From assembly GCA_963846925.1 (NCBI GenBank), contig CAWJXW010000004.1, positions 372,001 through 436,000 of the forward strand: a stretch of DNA of 64,000 bases. The letters are read 5' to 3'. Positions 1 through 8,080 of this stretch are shown here, in pieces (positions within the stretch are counted from its first letter, which is position 1; the number at the start of each line of letters is the position of its first letter). Below the pieces are notes generated by a model. The model was not told the origin of the DNA, ran no database searches, and saw only the letters and a list, made by a program, of their open reading frames with translations. A program made the translations under genes and the position numbers. This DNA is from JAQBQB01 sp963846925 (GTDB lineage: Bacteria; Gemmatimonadota; Gemmatimonadetes; Gemmatimonadales; Gemmatimonadaceae).

Positions 1-172
1 AACGGGGGCAAGTTTTTGGAAGCCGGTGCGAATCCGGCGCGGCCCCGCCACTGTAAGAGACTTCGCGGGCATTCGATGCTCGCTCGCGAAACAAAGGTCT
101 GCTCATCCGTCCACTGGCGCGCTCGCGCGCTGGGAAGGCGAGCCCAGACTGTCTCGAGCCAGGAGACCGTCC
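1..172 (+). promoter_or_regulatory. Cobalamin (B12) riboswitch, 5' end cut by window edge
   Basis: The conserved core is readable: GGAAGCCGGTGCGAATCC at 18-35, CCCCGCCACTGTAA at 43-56, and a B12 box AGCCAGGAGACC at 157-168. The usual first stem would start upstream of base 1, so the element is probably truncated by the window. It lies about 120 bases before a TonB-dependent receptor, the classical target for repression of B12 uptake by adenosylcobalamin. The spacer at 190-215 contains a G/C hairpin (CCCTCGAGGG) that may belong to the expression platform, but no U-tract follows, so control of translation is as likely as control of termination. Confidence 0.95.
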
Positions 173-293
173 CCGTTCACTCCCGCACAGAACCCCCTCG
201 AGGGAGGGGCGCGGGGTCGAACGTGAAGCCGGCCACTCCTGGCGCTTTCCCCTTCGCCCCGTCCCCGCTCTCGATCGAGCCAGGACGGGTTTC

Positions 294-2528
294 ATGTTTT
301 TGCAGGCCGGTGTGAGCTGGTACCTTCGTCGAGCGACGCGTTCGCTCGGCGTCGCGGCGTTCACACTGGCGTTCCTCGGCGCGGCGCGCGGCACGCTCGC
401 CCAGGTGCCCGGCGAGCTGCGCGGGCGCATCACCGACGCAACCACGGGCCGCGCGATCGCCGGCGCCCGCATCGAGATCGTCGACCGCGTCGAGCCGGCC
501 CGGTCAGACGCGGACGGAGCGTTCGTCGTGCGAGGCCTCGAGCCGAGGACGTACGGCGTCGCCATCCGTGCCGTGGGCTACGCGGCATTCAGACGCGACG
601 TTTCCATCGAGAACGGGCGCACCGCGCTCCTGGACGCTGCTCTGGAGCCGGTGCCGACGCCGCTGGCGGCAGTCGTCAGCTCGGCGCGACGACCCGCCTC
701 CGAACGAGAGACGGCCGCCTTCGACCGCGCTGCGATTGAATCCTCGGGAAAGCGCGACGTCGGGGAGCTCCTCACGACTGTTCCGGGCGTCGTGGTGACG
801 CGCAGCGGCGGCCCCGGACAACCGACGCAGGTCTCGATTCGCGGATCGAGCGCCTCCGAGGTTCTCGTGGTCGTCGACGGCGTCGTCGCGAACTCGCCGC
901 TCACGGGCGGCGCTGACCTGTCGCAACTGTCGCTCGCGACGATCGAGCGGGTGACCGTCTGGGAAGGCGCGCAGTCGGCGCGATACGGGGGGCGCGCCCT
1001 CGCCGGCGTCGTCGTCGTCGACACGCGCCGCGCCGAGCGAGAGGGCTCGCTTGCGGTCGATGCCGGATCGTGGGGCGAGCACGCGGTGAGCGGCTCGATC
1101 GGCGACGCGACCGAGTCGGCGTCACGCGTCAGCGGGATGATCTCGGCGGAGCATCACACGACGCGCGGCGACTTCTCGTACGACGTACCGGCGGTGCGAG
1201 GCGGCGGAACAGCGCGCCGCGCGAATTCCGACGCGACGTCGACGAGCGTGCTCGGCGTGGCGGGAATCGACGGCTCGGCGGGGAGTGTCCGGCTGCGCGG
1301 CGACTGGCGCTCTACGGAGAGAGGCCTGGCGGGAAGCATCGTGCAGCCGTCGCTCACGGGGCGCGACGACGAACACCATGCGTCGGCCGCGCTGGAGCTT
1401 TCGTCTGCCCGTGGCGTGTTCACGTTCGACGGGTCGGCGAGTCTCGCCCGCGACCGCACGCACTTCTCCGACCCGACGCCGCCGTTCGGATCGGCGTACG
1501 ACGACGTTCTCGACGCCACCGAGGCGCGGGCCGCGTCGTCCACTACGGCGTCCGGTACGCTCGGCGCCGTGACACCGGCGAGCGTCACGCTCGGCGGGGA
1601 CGCGCGGCAACTCGACGTCACGGCCACGTCGTTGGCGCCGAACGCGCCGCGGTCGCAGCGAATCGTCGGAGCGTACACGAGCCTTCTCATATCGCGGGAC
1701 CTCGGAGCTCTCGGCGTCGCGACGACCTTCGCCGATCGCGTCGACCACGATGATCTGATCGCCGCGACGGTGTCGTCGCCGCGCGCGTCGGTCGAGCTTT
1801 CGCGCGGCGCTGCGTCGCTGTCGGCGTCGATCGGCAGCGGGTATTCCCCGCCCTCGCTCGCCGACCAGTTCTTTCACGAGGGCGTGCTGGTCAAAGCGAA
1901 CCCGTCGCTCGCGCCGGAGCGCACTCGCGGCGAGACGGAGCTTCGCGCGGCGGTGCGCGACGTCACGTTGGGTGCGGCGACGGTCAGCGGAGACGCGGCC
2001 GTGTACCGCGCCGACGTCGACGGAATGATTCTCTGGTCGCCCGACTTCCAGTTCATCTGGAGCCCGCTGAACGTCGACGTTCGCCGTTCGGGGTGGCAAC
2101 TCGGCGCGAGGTTCGCGATTCCGGCTGCCTGGGGATTCAACGTGGGCGCGAACGTGGACCACAGCGCGGTCACGTACACCGGCGCCGGGCAAACCGGGCA
2201 GGTCATCTATCGCCCGCGCACGACGGCGAGAGTCTCGGAATCGATCGCGCGACGCTTCGCGCGCGTCGACGTCGAGACGCGCTACGTCGGCAGCCGGCGA
2301 ACCGTAGCCGGGACGGATCTCAACGACCTCGCGCCGTACTGGCTGACCGACGTACGCCTCGCCGTTCCGCTCGTGCGCGCCGCGTGGCGGCTCGAGGGCG
2401 CGCTCGGCGTCGAGAACGTGTTCGATCGCCCCGCGTCGATGCTCGTCGACTACCCGTTCGGCGGCCGGCGATGGACCGTCGGACTTCGAACCATCCGACG
2501 GACGGGAGGCGCCGGTGAAGGCGGTTAG
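294..2528 (+). CDS. btuB: TonB-dependent outer-membrane receptor, BtuB-type, predicted cobalamin transporter
   Basis: 744 residues. A signal peptide of about 37 residues ends in TLAQ. It is followed by a carboxypeptidase-regulatory-like domain (about 39-120), a plug domain (about 138-250, with VSIRGSSASEVLVVVDG and the ARYGG segment typical of BtuB plugs) and a 22-strand-type barrel to the C terminus. The function follows from the cobalamin riboswitch directly upstream together with the BtuB-like plug: energised uptake of cobalamins or cobinamides across the outer membrane. An AGGA Shine-Dalgarno lies 9-10 bases before the ATG. The next gene, 75 bases downstream, is a beta-propeller lipoprotein and probably forms one transcription unit with it. 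The extra N-terminal domain is common in Bacteroidota and Gemmatimonadota receptors. No BtuCDF genes are in the window. Confidence 0.85.
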   Translation: MFLQAGVSWYLRRATRSLGVAAFTLAFLGAARGTLAQVPGELRGRITDATTGRAIAGARIEIVDRVEPARSDADGAFVVRGLEPRTYGVAIRAVGYAAFRRDVSIENGRTALLDAALEPVPTPLAAVVSSARRPASERETAAFDRAAIESSGKRDVGELLTTVPGVVVTRSGGPGQPTQVSIRGSSASEVLVVVDGVVANSPLTGGADLSQLSLATIERVTVWEGAQSARYGGRALAGVVVVDTRRAEREGSLAVDAGSWGEHAVSGSIGDATESASRVSGMISAEHHTTRGDFSYDVPAVRGGGTARRANSDATSTSVLGVAGIDGSAGSVRLRGDWRSTERGLAGSIVQPSLTGRDDEHHASAALELSSARGVFTFDGSASLARDRTHFSDPTPPFGSAYDDVLDATEARAASSTTASGTLGAVTPASVTLGGDARQLDVTATSLAPNAPRSQRIVGAYTSLLISRDLGALGVATTFADRVDHDDLIAATVSSPRASVELSRGAASLSASIGSGYSPPSLADQFFHEGVLVKANPSLAPERTRGETELRAAVRDVTLGAATVSGDAAVYRADVDGMILWSPDFQFIWSPLNVDVRRSGWQLGARFAIPAAWGFNVGANVDHSAVTYTGAGQTGQVIYRPRTTARVSESIARRFARVDVETRYVGSRRTVAGTDLNDLAPYWLTDVRLAVPLVRAAWRLEGALGVENVFDRPASMLVDYPFGGRRWTVGLRTIRRTGGAGEGG

Positions 2529-2603
2529 TCACCGCGGCAGAGGGATCTCAATCACCCAACTCTAACAGCACTCGCTCTCGGCCTCCTCAAAACGCAACCA
2601 TCC

Positions 2604-3696
2604 ATGCACCGCTTCAACGTTCGCCTCGCCGCGCTCGGCACGCTCGCTTCTCTCGCACTCACGCTCAGCTGCTCGGACGACACTACCGCTCCAATCGCCC
2701 CGGGATTCCTCGGCGGGACGTCAAGCGATCACGAGATCGGCGTCGTCGTCAATTCGCTCGCGCGGAGTGTGACCCTGTTTCAACACGGCAGCCCGGCGAC
2801 CCAGCAGCAGGTGGCGCTCGGCTCCAGCACCACGATCACGCCGACCGGCATGTCAGTGCGTGGACGCCTGGCCGCGGTTCCACTCGGCGACGCCGCGTCG
2901 GTCGCACTCGTCGATCTCCAGGCGGATACGGTGAAGCGCTTTTTCACCTTCGCATCGGGGAACGCGACCGGCTCTGCCTTCGTGAACGACACGATGGTCG
3001 TCGCGGCCAACCTGCTGACCAACGTCGTCGGCCGTTTCACAACGGGACAAGCCGCCGGAGCGATCACGAACACCGTGACGGTGGCTCCGCAGCCGACCGC
3101 CATAGCCGCCTCGGGCGGGCGCGTGTTCGTCGTATCGTCGAACCTCGACCAGAACTTTCAGCCGATCGGCAACGGCATCGTGACCGCCATCGACCCGGCG
3201 ACGATGACGGTCGTCGGAACGGCGACGATGGGAGGAACGAACTCGACCGATATCAGCGTGGGACCGGACGGGTTGCTGTACGTCGATGAACACGGGGACT
3301 TCTCGAGCCCCGGGAGTCTTACCGTGCTGAACGGCACGAGCCATGCAGGTCGTGACCAACGTCGCGAACGCCGGGGTCGGACCAGGAGCGGTGTTCGTCG
3401 ACCCCTCGGGTTTGGCGTACATCTCGGGATTCCTGTTCGGGACCGCGGTTTGGAACACGACCACTCGTCAGTTCGTCCGACCGCCCGACAACGCGCTTTG
3501 CGCGAAGCTGTCGAATGGCAGTTGCCGAGGCGCGTTCGCCGCGACGACGGATAAGGCCGGCAACGTTTATCAGGCGTTCTTCGGGACGCAGAGCCTTCCG
3601 GCGTACTTATTCGTGTACAAGGCCGGCACGTTCGCGCTCATCGACAGCATCGCAGTCGGCTCCGGGCCGTCAGCACTGACGGTTCGCGTCTTCTAG
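2604..3696 (+). CDS. YncE-like beta-propeller lipoprotein, possible BtuG-like surface B12-binding partner (one frameshift)
   Basis: The N terminus is a lipoprotein signal (hydrophobic segment ending LALTLSC, acylated Cys about residue 23). Repeated propeller-type strands follow, for example VALVDLQADTVKRF, GIVTAIDPATMTVVG and LYVDEHGDFSSPGSLTVLNG. The frame breaks near 3341: reading one extra C there joins TVLNGTS to MQVVTNVANAG and the product runs to 3696, about 360 residues. In Bacteroides, BtuG is a surface-exposed propeller lipoprotein encoded beside BtuB that binds B12 with extreme affinity. Fold, lipidation and position downstream of a B12 riboswitch and BtuB are the same here, so an analogous role is inferred, not shown. 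It could also be a generic YncE-like protein. Confidence 0.6.
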
Positions 3697-3833
3697 CCGC
3701 GCCTCGCATCGTGTGACGCGCGTTACACTCGGCGCGCCGTGACGGTTCGCCTCGACGCGGGGTCTTTGCTCGCGTCGGACCGCGTAGTGTCGCGAGCGCG
3801 CCGCTGCCGGCGTCCCCCACCCGGAGTTCCACG

Positions 3834-4385
3834 ATGCGAATTCGAGTCGGCGCTCTCGCCGGTACGCTTCTCTCGCTGACGCTCGCCGCGGCCACGTCGC
3901 TCGCAGCCCAGGGCGCCGCGACGACCGTCTGCAAGGACGGCACGACGTCGGCAACCTCGGGACGCGGCGCCTGCTCCTCGCACGGCGGCGTAGACGCCAA
4001 GGCGACGGACGCCGCGAAGAAGGCCGCCGCCAAGGCCGACAAAGCCGATAAGGCGGTGAGCAAGGCCACGACGTCAGCGGCCAAGACCACCGAGAAGGCG
4101 ACCGACAAAGCTGCGAAGGCCACCGACAAAGCGGTCGACAAGAGCACCGCGCAGGCTTCGAAGGCCGACGCGGCGGCCGCGAAGACGACGTCCAAGGCCG
4201 AGTCCAAGGTCGACAAGGCCGAATCCAAGGCCGACAAGGCAACCGCACCCAAGGGAACCAAGACGGCCGACAACACCGATCCGACCAACGCGACCGCGCA
4301 GTGCAAGGATGGAACGTACTCACACGCCACGCACCACCAGGGCGCGTGCTCGAATCACGGCGGCGTTGCGAAGTTCTTGAAGTAA
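3834..4385 (+). CDS. Secreted protein with two DUF3761-like modules joined by a Lys/Ala-rich linker
   Basis: 183 residues with a signal peptide cleaved after about 25 (SLAAQ). A short Cys module (CKDGTTSATSGRGACSSHGG) near residue 36 is repeated at the very C terminus as CKDGTYSHATHHQGACSNHGG, the DUF3761 signature. Between them lie about 100 residues made almost only of Lys, Ala, Asp, Thr and Ser, with AADK/KADKA-type repeats resembling bacterial histone H1-like tails or a coiled linker. Each module has two Cys and may form one disulfide. The function is unknown. The stop precedes a strong hairpin at 4457-4493 and the next gene is convergent, so it is probably transcribed alone. Confidence 0.8.
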   Translation: MRIRVGALAGTLLSLTLAAATSLAAQGAATTVCKDGTTSATSGRGACSSHGGVDAKATDAAKKAAAKADKADKAVSKATTSAAKTTEKATDKAAKATDKAVDKSTAQASKADAAAAKTTSKAESKVDKAESKADKATAPKGTKTADNTDPTNATAQCKDGTYSHATHHQGACSNHGGVAKFLK

Positions 4386-4456
4386 CGTTCGCTCATCAAC
4401 AGCTCGGCGCCGCTGAGCGCAGCGGTCGTGGCCCACGCGTTGGGTCGTCCGAGCTG

Positions 4457-4493
4457 AACAGCCCTGGGGTGCCACTCGCACTCCAGGGTTGTT
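4457..4493. terminator. Bidirectional terminator hairpin between convergent genes
   Basis: AACAGCCCTGG at 4457-4467 pairs with CCAGGGTTGTT at 4483-4493 around a 15-base loop; the stem has one mismatch. The A/T-rich outer ends give short U tracts in both directions. It lies between the stops of the DUF3761 gene and the PEBP gene. Confidence 0.7.
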
Positions 4494-4509
4494 CGTTTAC
4501 CGGCGCGTG

Positions 4510-5052
4510 TCAGTGGCCGAAACGCCCCGTCAATGAGCCCGACGCGAGCAGATGCCCGCGCATTCTGAAGATGACGCCGGCTCCCGTGGTCTTCTCGCCC
4601 GCGCCCCTCAGCGTTTCCACGTCGAGCGCGTAGACGGTGAACACATAGCGATGGTCGCCGTCGCCTTTCGGCGGGCCAGGCCCCTCGTAGGACGCCGTTC
4701 CGGCATCGTTGTATCCGCTGTGGGCGCCAGGGGGCGAGTGTCCCGTGCCGGCACCGGCGTCGAGCTTCGTGGCCGAGGCGGGAATCCCCCACACCAGCCA
4801 GTGCCAGTACCCCGACCCCGTCGGCGCGTCGGGGTCGAAACACGTGATAGCGAAACTCTTTGTGCCGGGCGGCGCGCCGCTCCACGTCAATTGCGGCGAG
4901 CGGTTCCTTCCGCCATCACCCTCCGAGACATACTCGAGTCCGATCTCTTCCCCGTCTGAAAACGATTCGCTGGTGACGGTGAGCGGCTTTCCCTTGGGCG
5001 GTTGGGGGGCGCGCACCGCGACGGTCTCGTAGTCCACTGATGTTGACGCCAT
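4510..5052 (-). CDS. YbhB/YbcL-type PEBP (Raf-kinase-inhibitor-like) protein
   Basis: 180 residues, no signal peptide. The phosphatidylethanolamine-binding-protein ligand pocket is clear: SPQLTWSGAP (about 52-61), CFDPDAP (71-77), YWHWLVWGIP (82-91) and the late YVFTVYALD strand. Bacterial PEBPs are small cytoplasmic or periplasmic ligand-binding proteins with no agreed substrate. Its length fits the family, apart from about 20 extra N-terminal residues. It ends against the shared terminator at 4457-4493 and its start lies in a divergent promoter region facing the metallopeptidase gene. Confidence 0.92.
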   Translation of the reverse strand: MASTSVDYETVAVRAPQPPKGKPLTVTSESFSDGEEIGLEYVSEGDGGRNRSPQLTWSGAPPGTKSFAITCFDPDAPTGSGYWHWLVWGIPASATKLDAGAGTGHSPPGAHSGYNDAGTASYEGPGPPKGDGDHRYVFTVYALDVETLRGAGEKTTGAGVIFRMRGHLLASGSLTGRFGH

Positions 5053-5073
5053 CGGATTCCTCCAACGGAAATT

Positions 5074-5153
5074 CTGTCGTAGGACGTTACGCGATGCGGC
5101 GCGCGTGAGGCAAACGGACCCAACACTTTGGCGCCGAGTTTGTACTACGACAG
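5074..5153. repeat. 9-bp inverted repeat in a divergent promoter region
   Basis: CTGTCGTAG at 5074-5082 and its exact complement CTACGACAG at 5145-5153 are 62 bases apart, between the PEBP gene and the metallopeptidase gene. They could be two half-sites for one regulator acting on both genes, or chance. Confidence 0.3.
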
Positions 5154-5260
5154 GGCAGGACGCGCGTGGCGTGTCAACGAATTCGGTGAGACGCCGCCGC
5201 CCGGGGGGCCGGCGCGCGTCCTGTGTCCACGAGCTCGTTCAACGTTCTCTTGCCGGAATC

Positions 5261-7076
5261 ATGATCCGCATCGCCCCCTCCCCCTCGACGATCCGTCGCC
5301 TGTTCGCGCCGAGCGCGCTCTGCGCGCTGTGGGCCTGCTCGAGCTCCGACACGACGACCACGCCGACGGGACCAGCGTCGTTCAAGTCGTCGCCCTGCTC
5401 GCAGACCGGAACCCTCCAACTCGCGGTCGCGGCGACGGCGCGCGTCGATTGCAGCAACGGAGGAACGACCGTCACGCTGGCAGGGAACGGCGCCAGCTAC
5501 ATCGTCATCGCGCAGTTCGCGGTCGATCTCGTGCCGGACACGCTCGTGCCTTACCGAGTCACGTCGGGGACGGCCGTCTCGGCGTCCCTCTCCCCGGCGC
5601 CGAGTCGGTTCCCGTCGACGCGCATCTCGGGGGCAAGATCGGCCGTGGGGCTCACGCCGCTTCGTGCGTCGCAAAAGGCACCGGGCAGCGCGCAGCGACG
5701 CTTCTCCAGCGCGCTGCACGCGCGCGCTCGAGCGAGGCTCGCGTCGCGGGCATGGCCCGTGTCCGGACCCGTCGGGCGTGCCGCGCGTTCGCTGTCGCGC
5801 TCGGCCGACATCGTTCCGCTACCGACTCTCGGCAGCATTCGCAGCTTCCGTGTCCTGGCGTCGAACGGCAACTCGTTCACGTCGGCCGGGGCCAGGCTCG
5901 CGTTCATCGGCGCGAACGTTCTCGTGTACGTCGACACGCTTGCGCCGGCGAACGGGTTCACCTCTACGCAGCTCCAGACGTTTCGGCGCCTACTTCGACC
6001 AGACGCTCTATCCGATCGATACGACCGCGTTCGGCGCGCCGAGCGACGTGGATCAGAACGGCCGCGTCATCATGCTGATGACGCCGGCCGTGAACGCGCT
6101 CGTCTCCGCCTCGTCATGCCAGACCCAGGGCTACGTCGCCGGCTTCTTCGACGACGAGGACCTCGGCGGCGGCGCGGGAGATCCGAACTCGAACCAGGGG
6201 GAGATCTTCTACTCCATGGTCCCCGACCCGACGGGTGTCGCGAGCTGCTCGCACAGCGTCGACGAGGTGGGCTTCGCGGTCCCGGGCACGTTCCTCCACG
6301 AGTTACAACACCTCATCTCATTCTCGCAGCACGTCGTCGTCCACCATTCGAACCCCGAGTTCGGCTGGCTGGACGAGGGCCTCAGCATCGTCGCCGAGGA
6401 GCTGGGCTCGCTCTACTACGAGCAGAAGTGTCCGGGGACGGCGTGCCGCAGCGACCCGACGCAACTCTTCCCCGATTCCTCGCAGGGTTTCGTCGAGAAT
6501 TTTCTGTACGACTCGTATCAGTACGCGCTCCTGCCCGACACCGCGAGCGTGACGCTTCACAGCGACGACGACGACGGCTTTTCCTGGCGCGGCGGTGATT
6601 GGCTGCTCGTGCGGTGGCTCGGCGACCAGATGGGAACGGGCATCTTCAGGAAGCTCGATCAGAACACGCTCACCGGAGTCGCCAATATCGAATCGGCGAG
6701 CGGCCAGCCGTTCCCGAACCTCTTCGCCAACTTCGCGCTCGCGTTGTACACGGACAGCCTTCCTGGACTCGCCCGCACGACGGCCCCCACCGCCGACCGG
6801 TTCACGTCGCGCAACGTCCGGCAGATGTGGAATCGTCTCTTTGTCACTTCAGGCGGCGCGTCGGACATTCCGTTCGCCTCGCCGCTCGCCCTGTTTGCGA
6901 TAACGGCGGACACATCGCTCGCCGTTCTCGACCCGGGAACGTCCTCGTACTTCCGACTGAACACCAAATCGACGGACGCCACGGTCTCGATTCAGTTCTC
7001 CGGCGCGGGCGGCAATGCACTGCCGGCCGCGCTCAAGCCGCAGCTCGCGATCTTCCGATTGCCCGCGGGCCAATGA
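5261..7076 (+). CDS. Secreted M30 (hyicolysin)-like zinc metallopeptidase (one frameshift)
   Basis: The start at 5261 gives a lipoprotein-type N terminus (LCALWACSSSD). About 240 residues of Ser/Thr-rich prodomain follow. The frame then breaks near 5990, where dropping one T from TTTC joins LQTF to GAYFDQTLYPIDT. The catalytic domain contains HELQHLI (zinc ligands and Glu) followed by the conserved GWLDEGLSIVAEELG, the arrangement of peptidase family M30. The C-terminal part carries a beta-rich region (SYFRLNTKSTDATVSIQF). The full product is about 604 residues, in the normal range. It is probably an exported general protease anchored to the outer membrane. The catalytic motif is intact, which argues that the frameshift is a sequence error. 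Confidence 0.8.
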
Positions 7077-7125
7077 CGGCGGCGCGTTGTCGGCGAACAA
7101 CGCGCCGCAGCCGTCCGTTCTTCGC

Positions 7126-7593
7126 CTAGTCGGCGATCGGAACGTAGATCTCGGTGACGAGCTTGTCCTTGGGCGTCGTCGTGGGATCGTTGACGTACCG
7201 CTCGTAGCTCGGCCCCGATCCCAGTCGTTCGCCGCTCTCCGGCAGCCATTCGCCGAGGAAGCGCGCCCAGATGTCGCCGAGCTTCTCGTATTCACCGACG
7301 TGCACCGTCTTGGCGTAGCGGCCGGCGGGCAGTCGCTGCTCCTCGAGCTCTTTGGGCAGCTTGGCGTCGCTCGTCACCGCGATGCCGGCGTCGGATCGCA
7401 GTTGATCGGCGGGCGTCGCCTCCGGATCGTCGTGATAGAGCGCGATCATCGCCGAACTCGGGTTCGCGAACAAGCCGGCCGGGCCGGCGATCGCGCCCAA
7501 GCGGCCGAATGCCTCTCCGATCTGGTTGTACGGTCCGACGTGTCGAACGGCAGCGACGCGTTGCTCGGGCATGCGCGTGATTTCGACTTTCAT
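7126..7593 (-). CDS. GyrI-like / AraC effector-binding-domain protein
   Basis: 155 residues matching the SHS2-type GyrI fold: MPEQRVAAVRHVGPY at the start, a central GIAVTSDAKLP, YAKTVHVGEYEKLGDIWARF, then the acidic-aromatic end SYERYVNDPTTTPKDKLVTEIYVPI. Such domains bind small hydrophobic or cationic ligands, alone (SbmC/GyrI, Rob-type effector domains) or at the C terminus of AraC regulators. A near-perfect AGGAGGT sits six bases before the ATG at 7593, so the domain is likely made on its own. The frame is nevertheless open upstream into an AraC-type helix-turn-helix remnant. Confidence 0.85.
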   Translation of the reverse strand: MKVEITRMPEQRVAAVRHVGPYNQIGEAFGRLGAIAGPAGLFANPSSAMIALYHDDPEATPADQLRSDAGIAVTSDAKLPKELEEQRLPAGRYAKTVHVGEYEKLGDIWARFLGEWLPESGERLGSGPSYERYVNDPTTTPKDKLVTEIYVPIAD

Positions 7594-7870
7594 TTTGCGA
7601 CCTCCTGAGTCTCTGGGGACGAAGGCTGGAACGACGCTGCATTCAGCGAAATGCGCGCCGCACGTCGCCGCCAGCTCGATTCGACGGACGCCACGTCGGC
7701 GAAAATCCGACGGCGGCGCGCCGTAACACGAGCGAAACGCGCGCGTGAACGCTTCGTGCGTTTCGAAGCCGGCGTTGAACGCGATCGCGGTGACCGAGCG
7801 CCCGGCGCGAGCGAGGCTGCGTCGTGTCGTCCGCCGCGCCCTGGAGGTCGCCGCACGACAGTCGCGCGGC
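7594..7870 (-). pseudogene. Remnant of the AraC-type DNA-binding domain, N-terminally truncated
   Basis: Reading on from the GyrI-like gene in the same frame gives the second AraC helix-turn-helix almost perfectly: SVTAIAFNAGFETHEAFTRA followed by FRSCYGAPPSDFRR. Upstream of it the similarity stops within about 25 codons, and there is no room for the first helix-turn-helix before the lipoprotein gene at 7893. Another frame carries LQGAADDTT, so a frameshift may lie near 7835. This looks like an AraC-GyrI regulator whose front was lost, leaving the ligand-binding domain to be translated from its own ribosome site. Confidence 0.65.
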
Positions 7871-7875
7871 GACCT
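7845..7875. repeat. 10-bp perfect hairpin after the small lipoprotein gene
   Basis: AGGTCGCCGC at 7845-7854 pairs with GCGGCGACCT at 7866-7875 around an 11-base loop. It begins 18 bases past the stop of the minus-strand lipoprotein and marks the breakpoint of the AraC remnant. It lacks a U tract, so it may be an attenuating or RNA-stabilising stem rather than an intrinsic terminator. Confidence 0.4.
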
Positions 7876-7892
7876 CCTAGACTACCAGCGCG

Positions 7893-8012
7893 TCAGCGGG
7901 CGACCGCCGGCGCCGGCGCGGTCTGGATGTACCCGCCTCCTCCCTTCTTGCAGCCGGCGACGGCCGACGCAGCCAGCACGAGGGCCAGCAACACCTTCAC
8001 GTTTCGCATCAT
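7893..8012 (-). CDS. Very small lipoprotein (39 residues)
   Basis: The product has a lipoprotein signal (KVLLALVLAASAVAGC, acylation Cys at residue 21), a Lys-Lys-Gly-Gly-rich start of the mature chain and a Pro/Ala tail (IQTAPAPAVAR). GAGGAA stands five bases before the first of two adjacent ATGs, supporting real translation. The mature part is only about 19 residues, like entericidin or other stress lipoproteins, although no such family is recognised. It lies 68 bases downstream of the BNR-repeat gene on the same strand and may be cotranscribed with it. Confidence 0.6.
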   Translation of the reverse strand: MMRNVKVLLALVLAASAVAGCKKGGGGYIQTAPAPAVAR

Positions 8013-8080
8013 TTCCTCAGAGGTTGTGCGTTCACCAAATAGAATCCAGCAGACGAGCACGACGTTCCGTACCGTGCGAC

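Noticed and set aside
3638..4330. 230-codon Ala/Ser/Leu-rich minus-strand frame resembling a membrane or antifreeze-like protein
   Set aside because: It is the complement of the Lys/Ala linker of the DUF3761 gene; low complexity creates the appearance.
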